Assembly (NCBI GenBank): GCA_026388185.1
Contig: JAPLKG010000010.1
Coordinates: forward strand, 62,001-126,000
Length of the DNA stretch: 64,000 bases
Direction of reading: 5' to 3'
From: Candidatus Eisenbacteria bacterium
GTDB lineage: Bacteria; Eisenbacteria; RBG-16-71-46; JAFGJU01
Numbering within the stretch: position 1 is the first letter of the stretch; each line of letters starts with the position of its first letter. Position numbers and translations under genes: made by a program. Below, one piece after another: positions 43,838 to 52,957 of this stretch. The notes under the pieces are model-generated. The model ran no database searches and was not told where the DNA came from. It saw nothing but the letters and a program-made list of their open reading frames with translations.

Positions 43838-46603
43838 GTGAATACATCCAGAGTTTCCACCATAATCCTCCTACTTGCTGTTGCCCTGCTGGTTCCGGGC
43901 TTCACGCCTTCGCGTGCCGCGTCGGATGTGCTTATCTCCGAGATGTGCGATCCCCGGAACAACTACGCGACGGACAGGTTCATCGAGATCTACAACTCGG
44001 GTAGTGCCGCCGTTGACCTTGCCGGCTGGTCGTTGGTGGCGATGGGTAACGGTGTCGAAGAGTTTAGCTGGCAACTCTTCGGGCTCGTCGGTCCCGGCGA
44101 GGCCCTGGTTGCAGGTGATCAGGTCACAGTCACGGTGTTTCCGGTAGCCTTTCCGAACGACGCGTGGTCGGCAAACAACGGAAATTGGAACGGAAAGGTT
44201 GGCGATGGTGCCAAGTTGCTCAATGCAAGCGGGACCATCATCGACTACGTTGTGGTCAACGGGACCGCGTTCGAGAACGCCGACTATGTGAGAAAACCCG
44301 ATGTCCGCGCACCCAACACGACCTACACCCCCTCGGAGTGGACCTCGACGCCCGTGAATCTCGCAACAGACGGTAGTCCCGGTGTTCACAATGCGACCCC
44401 TCCTCCAGCGGGTCCCTCCATTTCGGATATCATCACGGATCCCGCCTCTCCTTTGGCAGGAGTTGGAATACACGTCTTGGCTGACGTCATTGATTCGACA
44501 GCGAACATTGCGTCTGTCTTGCTGTTCTGGGGAACGACGGGGTCCTCACTTCCCAACGAGATAGGCATGTCACTGTTGCTGGGAAGCACTTATAAGACGG
44601 ACATGCCGATACCCTCTCAGCCCGAAGGCACGACGGTCTTCTTTAGAATCCAGGCGAGCAGCGATTTGCCGGCGATGAGTTTGTCCGAGCTTCGGAGTTA
44701 CTCGCTGCCCTACGATCTTGCCATTCATGAAATACAAGGAGAGTTACCCGGTTCTCCCTACGACGGCTACCAAGTCATAACGCGAGGGATTGTAACGGCG
44801 CAATACGGTTCTTCTTTTGTCATACAAGACGGGAGCGGACCTTGGAACGGCATGTGGGTGCGGAGCACGGCAGAGCCTTCGGTCAGAGACTCTGTGACAG
44901 TCAGAGGCCGGGTCACGGAGAGCGACGGCTCAGGGAACGCAGGCAACACGCTTCTTGTGGACGCCGTGATGGTGAGCAGCTCTTTGGCGGACGCCCTGCC
45001 CGACGCCGTTACAGTATCGACAGCGGCTGCTTGCTCAGAGGCGTACGAGGGCGTGCTCGTCGAGATCGTGAATGCCGCATGCACGGCTCCAGCACTGGGA
45101 TTCGGCGAATGGGAAGTGAACGACGGAAGCGGCCCCGGTCGCGTGGATGATCTGTCGTACAACTTTTCCCCTACACTCGGTTCGTCGTACACCGTGGTCG
45201 GACCCGTCACTTACGTCAACAGTTACTTCAAGATAGAACCAAGGGACGCAAACGACGTGGTGTGGACTGGAGACGAGTCACCTCCAGTCATCTTTACCGC
45301 CGCTGCAACGAGCGACACGACCCTCCTGGTGACATTCTCAGAAGCAGTGGAGCAGACCAGTGCAGAGACGAACGCCCATTACACGATCGATGAGCTGGCC
45401 GTTAGAGACGCAGAAATCAGCTACGATCATTCCGATCAGGTCCTCTTGACGGTGCTGCCCATGTCGGCGGGCGATCACACGCTAAGAATCAGCGGAGTCG
45501 CCGATCTCTACGCAAACGTCATGGTTGACGTCAGTGCTGTTTTCGTCTTCACCGACAACGACATTCCCGAAGGATACTACGACAGCGCTGAAAGTCTTAC
45601 TGGTGAGCAATTGAAGGCGGCGCTTCACGAAATTATCAAGAACCATACCGTGCATAGCTACGATTACGCGTGGACCGCTTTCCAAACGACGGATGACAAG
45701 CCAAACGGAAAAGTATGGGACATCTACTCGGACGTTCCCGGTGGAACCTCGCCGTATGAGTATACGTTCGGCGTCGACCAAGGAGGCGTTGGAGGCCAAG
45801 AGGGCACGGGATATACCCGCGAGCATTCCTGGCCGAAGAGCTGGTTCGGAGGTGAGGTGACGCCAATGTACTCAGACCTCTTTGCCTTGTATCCATGCGA
45901 CGCGCACGTCAACGGTAACCGGGGTGCCTACCCCTACGGAGAAGTGATGTTGCCCGAATGGACGTCACTCAACGGCAGCAAGAGAGGACCTTGCTCATAT
46001 CCTGGATACACGGAAACCGTTTTTGAGCCGATCGATGAGTTCAAAGGCGACGTTGCACGCACGTATTTCTACATGTCGACGCGGTATTATTCGGAGGATG
46101 CCGGATGGCCGGGAGGGCCGATGACGGACGGCGCGGAGCTTCTGCCCTGGGCGATTGACATGTTTCTGGACTGGCACACAGAAGATCCGGTCAGTCAAAA
46201 AGAAATCGACAGAAACAGTGCCGTCTATGCTCTGCAGGACAACCGCAATCCGTTCATCGATCGCCCCGAGTTCGCCGTTTGGATGTTTGCCACGACGGGA
46301 GTTGAGGAGAAATCCAGCCCGTCAGTCGTTGCCGGATTGGGTCCAATCTATCCCAACCCGTTCAACCCTGTGACCGTAATTCGGTTTGCCATTGCGAGTC
46401 CCGGGTGGGTTGAGTTGCGAGTGTATGACGTAGCGGGGAGGCCCGTGAGGACGCTTGCAGAGGGGGTGAGAGCTGTCGGGCGTTATGATGTCACCTGGGA
46501 CGGACGCGACGATATTGGTGTGCCGGTCGCTTCTGGTGTGTATATGTGCGAGCTGAGGGCACCGGGTCGCGTTGAGACGAAGAAGATGGTTCTCTTGAAG
46601 TGA
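43838..46603 (+). CDS. Secreted lamin-tail/endonuclease I protein with FlgD-like C-terminal tail
   Basis: A 921-residue exported protein from GTG 43838. The signal peptide ends near TPSRAA. A lamin-tail domain (about residues 30-150) has DVLISEMCDPRNNYATDRFIEIYN. Beta-rich regions follow, including an OB-like part (GIVTAQYGSSFVIQDGSGPW) and an Ig-like part. Residues ~600-840 form an endonuclease I domain, with DVPGGTSPYEYTFG, the catalytic His in YTREHSWPKSWF, and LYPCDAHVNGNRGAYPYG. The C-terminus is a FlgD-type domain with YPNPFNPVTVIRF, DVAGRPVRTL and a final KMVLLK. It is probably a surface or secreted nuclease. No Shine-Dalgarno precedes the GTG; see the promoter entry. Confidence 0.88.
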   Translation: MNTSRVSTIILLLAVALLVPGFTPSRAASDVLISEMCDPRNNYATDRFIEIYNSGSAAVDLAGWSLVAMGNGVEEFSWQLFGLVGPGEALVAGDQVTVTVFPVAFPNDAWSANNGNWNGKVGDGAKLLNASGTIIDYVVVNGTAFENADYVRKPDVRAPNTTYTPSEWTSTPVNLATDGSPGVHNATPPPAGPSISDIITDPASPLAGVGIHVLADVIDSTANIASVLLFWGTTGSSLPNEIGMSLLLGSTYKTDMPIPSQPEGTTVFFRIQASSDLPAMSLSELRSYSLPYDLAIHEIQGELPGSPYDGYQVITRGIVTAQYGSSFVIQDGSGPWNGMWVRSTAEPSVRDSVTVRGRVTESDGSGNAGNTLLVDAVMVSSSLADALPDAVTVSTAAACSEAYEGVLVEIVNAACTAPALGFGEWEVNDGSGPGRVDDLSYNFSPTLGSSYTVVGPVTYVNSYFKIEPRDANDVVWTGDESPPVIFTAAATSDTTLLVTFSEAVEQTSAETNAHYTIDELAVRDAEISYDHSDQVLLTVLPMSAGDHTLRISGVADLYANVMVDVSAVFVFTDNDIPEGYYDSAESLTGEQLKAALHEIIKNHTVHSYDYAWTAFQTTDDKPNGKVWDIYSDVPGGTSPYEYTFGVDQGGVGGQEGTGYTREHSWPKSWFGGEVTPMYSDLFALYPCDAHVNGNRGAYPYGEVMLPEWTSLNGSKRGPCSYPGYTETVFEPIDEFKGDVARTYFYMSTRYYSEDAGWPGGPMTDGAELLPWAIDMFLDWHTEDPVSQKEIDRNSAVYALQDNRNPFIDRPEFAVWMFATTGVEEKSSPSVVAGLGPIYPNPFNPVTVIRFAIASPGWVELRVYDVAGRPVRTLAEGVRAVGRYDVTWDGRDDIGVPVASGVYMCELRAPGRVETKKMVLLK

Positions 46604-46746
46604 GTCGATCAGGAAGAAGCGTTAACTCTCCGGAACAATTCTTAGAAGCAAAACCGAGGGGCTGGCCAACCGCCGGCCCCTGCAAGTTTGAGGCGGCGCT
46701 TGAATCCTTGGGCATGTTCGCTCGCAAGAGAGCAATGAGGTTGACC

Positions 46747-48390
46747 ATGCAGGACCGATTGTTTGTCTCTACCGTTAAGCACCGATTTCTTGTCTCGACG
46801 ATCTACCTGTGCACTTACATTCTTGTAAGTGGGCTTGTGGCCGCGCCGGGGACAAAGGCATGTACCAGCCTTCTGGTGACAAGGGGGGCCACGGTGGACG
46901 GCTCAGTCATGATTACCTACACCTGTGATGGCGAGTTCCACCCTCACTTGAGACACGCCCCGGCAGCCTACTACGAGCCTGGAGATTCGCTTGAAATCAC
47001 CGATTGGGAAGGGCGCGTCCTGGGCAAGATAAAACAAGTCGCGCACACTTACGCCTACGTAGGTTTGATGAACGAGCACCAACTGGTCATCGGTGAAACC
47101 ACCTTCGACGGCCGGGAAGAACTTCATAACCCCGAGGGGCTCCTGGACTACTGGACCATGATTGAGCTGGCCTTGCAGCGAGCCAGAACGGCCAGAGAAG
47201 CCGTCAAGGTCATGACCGATCTAGTTGGTGATTACGGTTATCGATCGACCGGCGAATCGTTTTCGATCGCCGATCCGAAGGAGGCCTGGATACTGGAGAT
47301 GATTGGGCCCGGTCCGGGTGGGCACGGAGCCGTGTGGGTCGCAGTCAAGGTCCCGGACGGCTACATATCGTGCCATGCAAACAAGGCCCGAATCGGCGGG
47401 TTCCCCCTGAACGATCCGGAAAACTGTCTTCATTCTGGCAACGTCGTCTCGTTTGCAGTAGAGAAAGGCTATTACAATCCAAGATCCGGCGGACCATTCC
47501 GATTTTGCGACATCTATTGTCCGTCCACGCCAAAGAATCAGCGCTACGCTGACGCGCGCGTGTGGAGCATATTCCGCCGGGCAGCGCCGTCGGCAAACCT
47601 CTCGCCGGACTATCACAGAGCTGTGGAGAGAACCCAACCATATCCTCTGTGGATAAAACCTGACAACAAGTTGTCGACGGCTGACGTGTTCACCCTCATG
47701 CGTGATCACTATGAAGGAACCGACTACGACATGACAGAGGGTATCGATGCAGGTCCCTACGGCGCACCAATCCGCTCGAGGCCAATAACGTGGACGGTTG
47801 ACAGCGTCGAATACGCGTGGGAACGTCCCATTTCGACACAGCAGACGGGATTCTCCTTCGTTTCCCAATCGCGGTCGTGGCTTCCAGACCCGGTCGGCGG
47901 CGTCCTCTGGTACGGGGTCGATGACACCTACACGACGTGCTACGTACCGCTGTACTGCTGCATCGATTCTGTTCCGAAGTCGTTTGCGACTGGCAGCCTG
48001 GACGAGTTCTCGTGGGACTCCGCCTGGTGGGTGTTCAATCTCGTCGCCAATTATGCTAACTTGAGATATTGTGACATGATAGTCGAGATTAAGACGACTC
48101 AAAGTGACGCAGAGAAGACATTTCTGGCTTTGCAACCCGTCGTGGAGAAGACGGCGGCCGATCTCGCCAAGTCGGATTCGAAACTCGTGACTCGTTACCT
48201 CACGAATTACTCTGTCACCCAGGCGGAATCAGTGGTGGCGCGCTGGAGGGAATTGGGTGAGCATTTGATAACGAAATATAACGACGGCTACGTGAAGGAC
48301 GAAACCGGGCGTCCGAGTGAGAAAGGCTATCCCGAGAACTGGCTCAGGAACGTCCTGAAATCACGTCCGGAGCAGTTCCGGCTGAAATAG
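46747..48390 (+). CDS. Secreted C69-family dipeptidase/acylase
   Basis: A 547-residue protein from ATG 46747 with GAGG 7 nt upstream. The signal peptide (FLVSTIYLCTYILVSGLVAA) is followed by T-K-A-C-T-S-L-L-V; the Cys would become the N-terminal Ntn nucleophile after processing, as in peptidase family C69. Other family features: VDGSVMITYTCDG, HQLVIGETTFDGR, YGYRSTGESFSIADP-EAWILEM and SCHANKARIG. Such enzymes hydrolyse dipeptides or amides in the periplasm. The frame is open from 46600, overlapping the previous stop by 4 nt, but that part lacks protein character. Confidence 0.85.
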   Translation: MQDRLFVSTVKHRFLVSTIYLCTYILVSGLVAAPGTKACTSLLVTRGATVDGSVMITYTCDGEFHPHLRHAPAAYYEPGDSLEITDWEGRVLGKIKQVAHTYAYVGLMNEHQLVIGETTFDGREELHNPEGLLDYWTMIELALQRARTAREAVKVMTDLVGDYGYRSTGESFSIADPKEAWILEMIGPGPGGHGAVWVAVKVPDGYISCHANKARIGGFPLNDPENCLHSGNVVSFAVEKGYYNPRSGGPFRFCDIYCPSTPKNQRYADARVWSIFRRAAPSANLSPDYHRAVERTQPYPLWIKPDNKLSTADVFTLMRDHYEGTDYDMTEGIDAGPYGAPIRSRPITWTVDSVEYAWERPISTQQTGFSFVSQSRSWLPDPVGGVLWYGVDDTYTTCYVPLYCCIDSVPKSFATGSLDEFSWDSAWWVFNLVANYANLRYCDMIVEIKTTQSDAEKTFLALQPVVEKTAADLAKSDSKLVTRYLTNYSVTQAESVVARWRELGEHLITKYNDGYVKDETGRPSEKGYPENWLRNVLKSRPEQFRLK

Positions 48391-48455
48391 GAAAGGACGG
48401 ATAGTTCACCCCGCTACTTGGAACGCCGTCTCTTGGAGCGAATTCTTGGAGCGAA

Positions 48456-48623
48456 TCAGACTCCAGTCAGAGCAGATGCGACCGCCGTAAGAGTGCGAAT
48501 CAGCTCGTCGCGCAGCAGGATTATCGCTCCAATCATTGCAACAGCGATTAGAGCCACAAGCAGGGCGTATTCGGTTGTCGCAGCGCCTTTGCGGCTGGTC
48601 AGGACGTTATTCAGAAACCTCAT
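48456..48623 (-). CDS. Flp/Fap-type (type IVb) pilin, orphan
   Basis: A 55-residue ORF on the - strand: basic leader ending in S-R-K-G, then AATTEYALLVALIAVAMIGA. Cleavage after Gly13 would leave Glu at +5 and Tyr at +6 of the mature pilin, the Flp signature, followed by a helix and a short tail ending ALTGV. AGGAGG lies 8 nt before the ATG. No tad, cpa or prepilin peptidase gene is in the window. It faces the end of the peptidase gene. Confidence 0.85.
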   Translation of the reverse strand: MRFLNNVLTSRKGAATTEYALLVALIAVAMIGAIILLRDELIRTLTAVASALTGV

Positions 48624-49034
48624 GATCTTTCCCTCCTCTCCGTTTTTCCGCCGTACACGTTAATCTCGATCTCCTACTGATTGCAAGGGGCATGCCATTC
48701 CTGTCACAATACCTGAGTCTCTTTAACTATCAGGGATTCTTGACGTTGTTAGTTTCTATCGAGGAGCAAATGTGGGTTTCGAGGGGCTCAGTCTCCCGTC
48801 GCCACGCGTTTTTGCACAATCAGAGAGCAATTGTCAGCGGTGCGGCGCGACGGTTCGGCTTTTCGCTTGCCTCACCCGGGTTCTACCGTATAATCGCTGT
48901 TGGACATAGACCCGTTTACTCGCATGCAAATAAAGAGTAGGGGAGCCGAGCTCGGCGGCCGTGACGGATAAGGAGCCCCCGGAAAAAGCCGCGCAGTGTC
49001 TTCAAGGTAGGATCACAGGCTAGGAGTGGACGAA
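48624..49034. other. Intergenic region of 411 bp with one promoter
   Basis: It separates the - strand pilin from the + strand nitroreductase-like gene. A + strand promoter is listed separately. A short + strand reading frame here (48692-48940) lacks a ribosome site and protein character. Confidence 0.5.
48867..48894 (+). promoter_or_regulatory. Sigma70-like promoter for the nitroreductase-like gene
   Basis: TTGCCT (48867-48872), 16-nt spacer, consensus TATAAT (48889-48894). Leader of about 134 nt to the ATG at 49035. Confidence 0.5.
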
Positions 49035-49697
49035 ATGAAACATGTAACATCAATCATGGCCCTGCTATCAGTTTTGATTTTCACTGGAGGCGTTGTGGAC
49101 GCACAAGAGTTACAAAGTATCAAGCTTCCCACCGTTGCTCTGAAGAACGACAAGCTATTTATGCAGGCAGTAAAGGATAGGAAAAGCAACAGGGAGTTTT
49201 CCGAGAAGGAACTCAGTCTACAGGACCTGTCCAACATTCTCTGGTGCGCCAACGGGGTCAACAGGCCAGAAACGGGAGGACGCACAAGCCCTTCGGCCAT
49301 GAATAAGCAGGACGTGGATCTTTATGTGATACTGAAAGAGGGGATATATCTTTACGAAGCCAAGAAACATGAGCTCGTCCCCGTTGTCTCGGGTGACTAC
49401 CGCCGGAATGCCGGCACGCAGCCCTACGTCGGTGCGGCGCCGCTAAACCTGATCTACGTTTCCGACATCTCCAAATTCGACTTCCTCAAGAATCATGAGG
49501 AACAAGTAGTGACGGCGGCCATAGGTGCCGGGCACTGCTCGCAGAATGTTTACCTCTACGGAGCCGCGGCTGGCTTGGCCGTCGTTACACGTACTTCTGT
49601 AGACAAGGCAAAAATGGCCGACGTATTGAAATTGAGACCTCAACAGGTAATTATCATGGGCCAAACAGTTGGCTATCCAAAATCGTCTTCCAAATAG
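49035..49697 (+). CDS. Exported SagB-type nitroreductase-fold protein
   Basis: A 220-residue protein: signal peptide (cleavage after VVDA, before QELQSIKLP), then a nitroreductase fold with DRKSNREFSEKELSLQDLSNILW, NRPETGGRTSPSAMNKQDVDLYV and IGAGHCSQNVYLYGAAAGLAVV. The SPSA and AGHCSQN motifs are typical of SagB/ThcOx-like FMN oxidoreductases. An exported member is less usual. TAGGAG lies 8 nt before ATG 49035, favouring it over GTG 49026. The substrate is unknown. Confidence 0.82.
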   Translation: MKHVTSIMALLSVLIFTGGVVDAQELQSIKLPTVALKNDKLFMQAVKDRKSNREFSEKELSLQDLSNILWCANGVNRPETGGRTSPSAMNKQDVDLYVILKEGIYLYEAKKHELVPVVSGDYRRNAGTQPYVGAAPLNLIYVSDISKFDFLKNHEEQVVTAAIGAGHCSQNVYLYGAAAGLAVVTRTSVDKAKMADVLKLRPQQVIIMGQTVGYPKSSSK

Positions 49698-50125
49698 CCG
49701 GAGGAAAAGAGCGAAGAGTGCCCCTCAGGTATTTGAGGACGGACTGGCGCTGTACCAGAGGTTCGTCTTCGAAGCCTTGCTTGGTTAGCTCGCCATTCTC
49801 TTGGCTGCCGCATGCCATCGCTAACCGCTTTATTATAACACAGATATCTAGTCACTTGATTACACTACTTAGAACTGTACGCCGGTCGATTTCTCTTGCC
49901 TAAGAACTGCCTCTCTGGTTCACTGACCGTAGCGCGATTCCATTCAAAACCGTCGGGCCATTGCCGACCTACGATTGATCGAACATCCCACTGCTAGCAC
50001 ATCGCACACAACTAATTGGCCGACATGACCTGAAAACGGAGAGAAAAATCATTCTGAGCGTTCCCATTGGCTTCGCACGAATTGAGTGCAAGCAAACTGC
50101 ATACGCATAGTCCGGGAGGAACACT
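49698..50125. other. Intergenic region of 428 bp
   Basis: No convincing ORF, RNA or promoter was found. It is moderately AT-rich (TTATTATAACAC around 49830) and presumably holds the promoter of the AraC-type gene. Confidence 0.4.
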
Positions 50126-50890
50126 ATGGGAACGAGCCCAGGGGCTTCAGTTGTAGGGCTCAAGCGCGTTTGTCTCGTGGGTCAGGAGGCTGCCACGGTT
50201 ACAGCGCTGGGTAGGCTCCTGGGACGAGATTACTATTTGACTGTTAAAGAATCGATCGGCGATTTCCTCTCCACCCTGGACCCAAAGGTGCGATCTGATG
50301 GACTAGTGTTGGGCGCTCAGTGTTCCAATCTTGAGAGGATGAGGTTGGCTGACGCCCTCGAGTCTGAACAGTTGCACTTGTTCGTTTTTGTCTTCGCTTC
50401 ACCCGACCGAATTTTTGTTCCCGACCCGCTCAGCAGACTCAAAGTTCAAGGATTCTTCAGAAAACCAAGAGAAATCTTGAAGCTGGCCGAGGCTCTTCGC
50501 CGGGTGCTGGGTCCTGCCCGCGAAGGACAGGGCGTTCCCGTCAATGATGCAAGAAGTGGGATGGTCGCCGGCGCAATCGAGTACATTGAGAAAAATCTTG
50601 TTAACATCAAGCATTCTACCGACGTGAACAGGCATCTTGGAGTTAGTCGAGAACATCTGTCACGAGAATTCACTAAGTACACGGGTCGCACTTTGTGGGA
50701 TTTCATCAACCTTTGCAGAGTTGAAAGGGCAAGAGAGTTACTGCAAGGGGACCGGCTCTTGGTGAAGCAAGTATTCAGTGAGGCCGGTTTCAATTGCAGA
50801 TCGAGTTTTTTCAGAGCTTTTCTGAAACACACGGGGCTAGCACCTGGACATTACAGGCAGTTACTGCCGGAGAGACAAGGGCATGGATAG
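50126..50890 (+). CDS. AraC-family transcriptional regulator with receiver-like N-terminus
   Basis: A 254-residue protein. The C-terminal ~100 residues are an AraC/XylS double helix-turn-helix: AIEYIEKNLVNIKHSTDVNR, LGVSREHLSREFTKYTGRTL, LCRVERARELLQGD and KQVFSEAGFNCRSSFFRAF. The N-terminal ~135 residues (RVCLVGQEAATVTALGRLLG) look like a receiver fold without the acidic pocket, so phosphorylation is unlikely. GGGAGGAACACT precedes the ATG. It may control the adjacent signalling genes or itself. Confidence 0.82.
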   Translation: MGTSPGASVVGLKRVCLVGQEAATVTALGRLLGRDYYLTVKESIGDFLSTLDPKVRSDGLVLGAQCSNLERMRLADALESEQLHLFVFVFASPDRIFVPDPLSRLKVQGFFRKPREILKLAEALRRVLGPAREGQGVPVNDARSGMVAGAIEYIEKNLVNIKHSTDVNRHLGVSREHLSREFTKYTGRTLWDFINLCRVERARELLQGDRLLVKQVFSEAGFNCRSSFFRAFLKHTGLAPGHYRQLLPERQGHG

Positions 50891-51236
50891 GAGCGTCGGC
50901 ACTTTCATCCTGACCGGCCCCATGCTTGAGCCCCGTCAGGTGCAGAATTCCTCGAGAGCTTTGAATGGGATGGTAGCCCCCTTCAGCGAGCTCGAGGCTG
51001 ATGTCGAGGCGACGAAAAAGTAAACGCTCAGTCAACGTGCTACCGTCAGGAGGTTCCGAACCTTGCCATGGAACAGACACTCAAAGAGCAATCCGGGGTA
51101 GGGCGCGACGAACCGGTTTTCACAAGCACGAAACGGTTACTTAGTCGTCGGAGCAGCAAATGCTCCCGTCGTGATGTGATATGCGCCCTGATCAGTAACA
51201 GGCTTAGGGGCACCCCCGAACCTGGGGAGTAGAGCC
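50891..51236. other. Intergenic region of 346 bp
   Basis: No ORF is supported. I looked for a cyclic-di-GMP riboswitch because a GGDEF gene follows and did not see its conserved core. The last ~60 bases contain a GGGGCACCCCC hairpin-like stretch near 51208. Confidence 0.4.
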
Positions 51237-52820
51237 ATGTCACACAAAAGAGAATCTCAAAGCAGAACAGAGAATACTCCATTAAAGGCGCCTGGCCGTT
51301 CCGAAAGCCGCGCCAACCACCCTTCCGACACTGAAACGTTGCCGCAGGAGGATACGACGAAGCGCGAGCGGACAGAAGACGCGTTAAGGGCATCCGAAGC
51401 TCGTTACCGTCGAGTATTCGAGACAGCCAAAGACGGCATACTCCTTCTGGATGCGAGAACAGGAGTGATAATCGACGTCAATCCATTCCTGGAAGACATG
51501 CTGGGGTTTCCTCGCGTCGAGTTGATGGGCAAGACACTCTGGGAAATCGGCTCCTTCAGAGATATCTCCGCCAGCCAGAGAGCGTTCCAGGAACTGCAGC
51601 GCAAGGAGTATATCCGCTACGAAAATCTACCGCTGCAAACCAGAGCAGGAGAGCAAAGGCAAGTCGAGTTTGTAAGCAACGTCTACTCGGCGAACGGCAC
51701 GCGGGTGATTCAATGCAACATTCGCGAGATCACAGAACGCAAGCGCGCCGAGGCTGCCATGCTGGATGCCAATGAGGAATTGTCGGCATTAGTGACGGAA
51801 TTGAAGGGACGTGACCGTCACATGCAACTGATCGGTCGCATGAATGATATGCTTCAGAGCTGCACCTCACAGGATGAGGCCTATAAAGTGATTGGCCTGA
51901 TCATGGGTGATCTTTTCCCGGGGTACAACGGCTGTCTGGCGACCTTCCATGCCGAGGATCAGTGTCTTGAGACGGTGGCGAACTGGGGCGTTGAAGCGCC
52001 GATGCAGCTCACTTTCTCATTGGAAGACTGTTGGGCGATGCGGAGTGGTCGACCACATGAGGTTCTCGATCCGCAGACCGGCATGGTCTGCAATCATTTC
52101 ATCCGTCCGCCGAAGACAAACTACGTGTGCGTACCCTTGACGGTGCAGGGCGAAACGCAGGGATTGTTGTGTTTCACCAACGGCACCGTGCGTCCCGGTG
52201 AAAAGCAGGTCAGCCAGCAACAACTGGCCGTGGCGGTGGGTGAAGCGGCCAAGCTGTCCTTGTCCAACGTGCGATTGCGGGAGAGACTGCGCGAGCAGGT
52301 TATCCATGATCCGCTGACGGGGCTCTTCACCCGGCGCTATCTGGAAGAGAGTCTTGGGCGAGAGCTGCATCGTGCGCACCGTGGAAATGCCCCACTGTGC
52401 GTCGCGATGCTAGACCTCGATCACTTTAAACAGCTCAACGACACTTTTGGGCACGAGTCCGGCGATTTTGTGTTGCACGAGTTTGGGCAGATGCTGCTTG
52501 CGAAGGTACGCAAGAGCGATCTCGCGTGCCGGTATGGTGGCGAGGAGTTTGTGATTGTTCTGCCCGATTCTTCGCTGGCGGACACCTGGCAGCGCGTCGA
52601 ACAGTTCCGGGTGCTGGTCAAGCAAATGGAGCTTCGGTACGGCGAGCAACGGCTCAGCGCGTTGACCATGTCGGCCGGCGTCGCGGCGTATGAACCCGGC
52701 GCCACCGTGCGTGAACTACTGCGCGCGGCCGACAACGCCTTGTATGCCGCGAAGCAGGCCGGGCGCGACCGCGTCGCTATGTACGAGGCGAGTGAGAGGG
52801 ACCGTCTCGAATCGAGTTGA
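51237..52820 (+). CDS. PAS-GAF-GGDEF diguanylate cyclase
   Basis: A 527-residue soluble protein. PAS domain at ~50-170 (YRRVFETAKDGILLLDARTG...VIQCNIREITERK), GAF-like domain at ~190-345, then GGDEF at ~355-520. The active site reads RYGGEEFVIVLP (GGEEF), with RKSD 5 residues upstream as inhibitory I-site, so it should make cyclic-di-GMP with product inhibition. The first helix MLDLDHFKQLNDTFGHESGD is intact. Start ATG 51237 has GGGGAG at ~8 nt. It sits between an AraC regulator and a histidine kinase transcribed the other way. Confidence 0.93.
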   Translation: MSHKRESQSRTENTPLKAPGRSESRANHPSDTETLPQEDTTKRERTEDALRASEARYRRVFETAKDGILLLDARTGVIIDVNPFLEDMLGFPRVELMGKTLWEIGSFRDISASQRAFQELQRKEYIRYENLPLQTRAGEQRQVEFVSNVYSANGTRVIQCNIREITERKRAEAAMLDANEELSALVTELKGRDRHMQLIGRMNDMLQSCTSQDEAYKVIGLIMGDLFPGYNGCLATFHAEDQCLETVANWGVEAPMQLTFSLEDCWAMRSGRPHEVLDPQTGMVCNHFIRPPKTNYVCVPLTVQGETQGLLCFTNGTVRPGEKQVSQQQLAVAVGEAAKLSLSNVRLRERLREQVIHDPLTGLFTRRYLEESLGRELHRAHRGNAPLCVAMLDLDHFKQLNDTFGHESGDFVLHEFGQMLLAKVRKSDLACRYGGEEFVIVLPDSSLADTWQRVEQFRVLVKQMELRYGEQRLSALTMSAGVAAYEPGATVRELLRAADNALYAAKQAGRDRVAMYEASERDRLESS

Positions 52821-52957
52821 GACGAAGCTCGGGTTGGCGCGTACGTCTGCATCGGAGTGGACCCTGACGGTGTGGCCGATTGCGAGGCTGTGGAGTAGAC
52901 AATCGCATGCCTGCTGAGTGTAGTGCGCGGCACCGCTCGCAGACACAGTATGTGATA

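Noticed and set aside
47221-48135. 304-residue - strand frame opposite the C69 peptidase
   Set aside because: Composition dominated by Arg, His and Val typical of an antisense frame; the + strand gene is clear.
48418-48663. 81-residue + strand frame
   Set aside because: The - strand Flp pilin in the same place has a signature, a Shine-Dalgarno and a start.
50891-51236. Possible cyclic-di-GMP riboswitch before the GGDEF gene
   Set aside because: The conserved GEMM core and tetraloop receptor sequences were not found.
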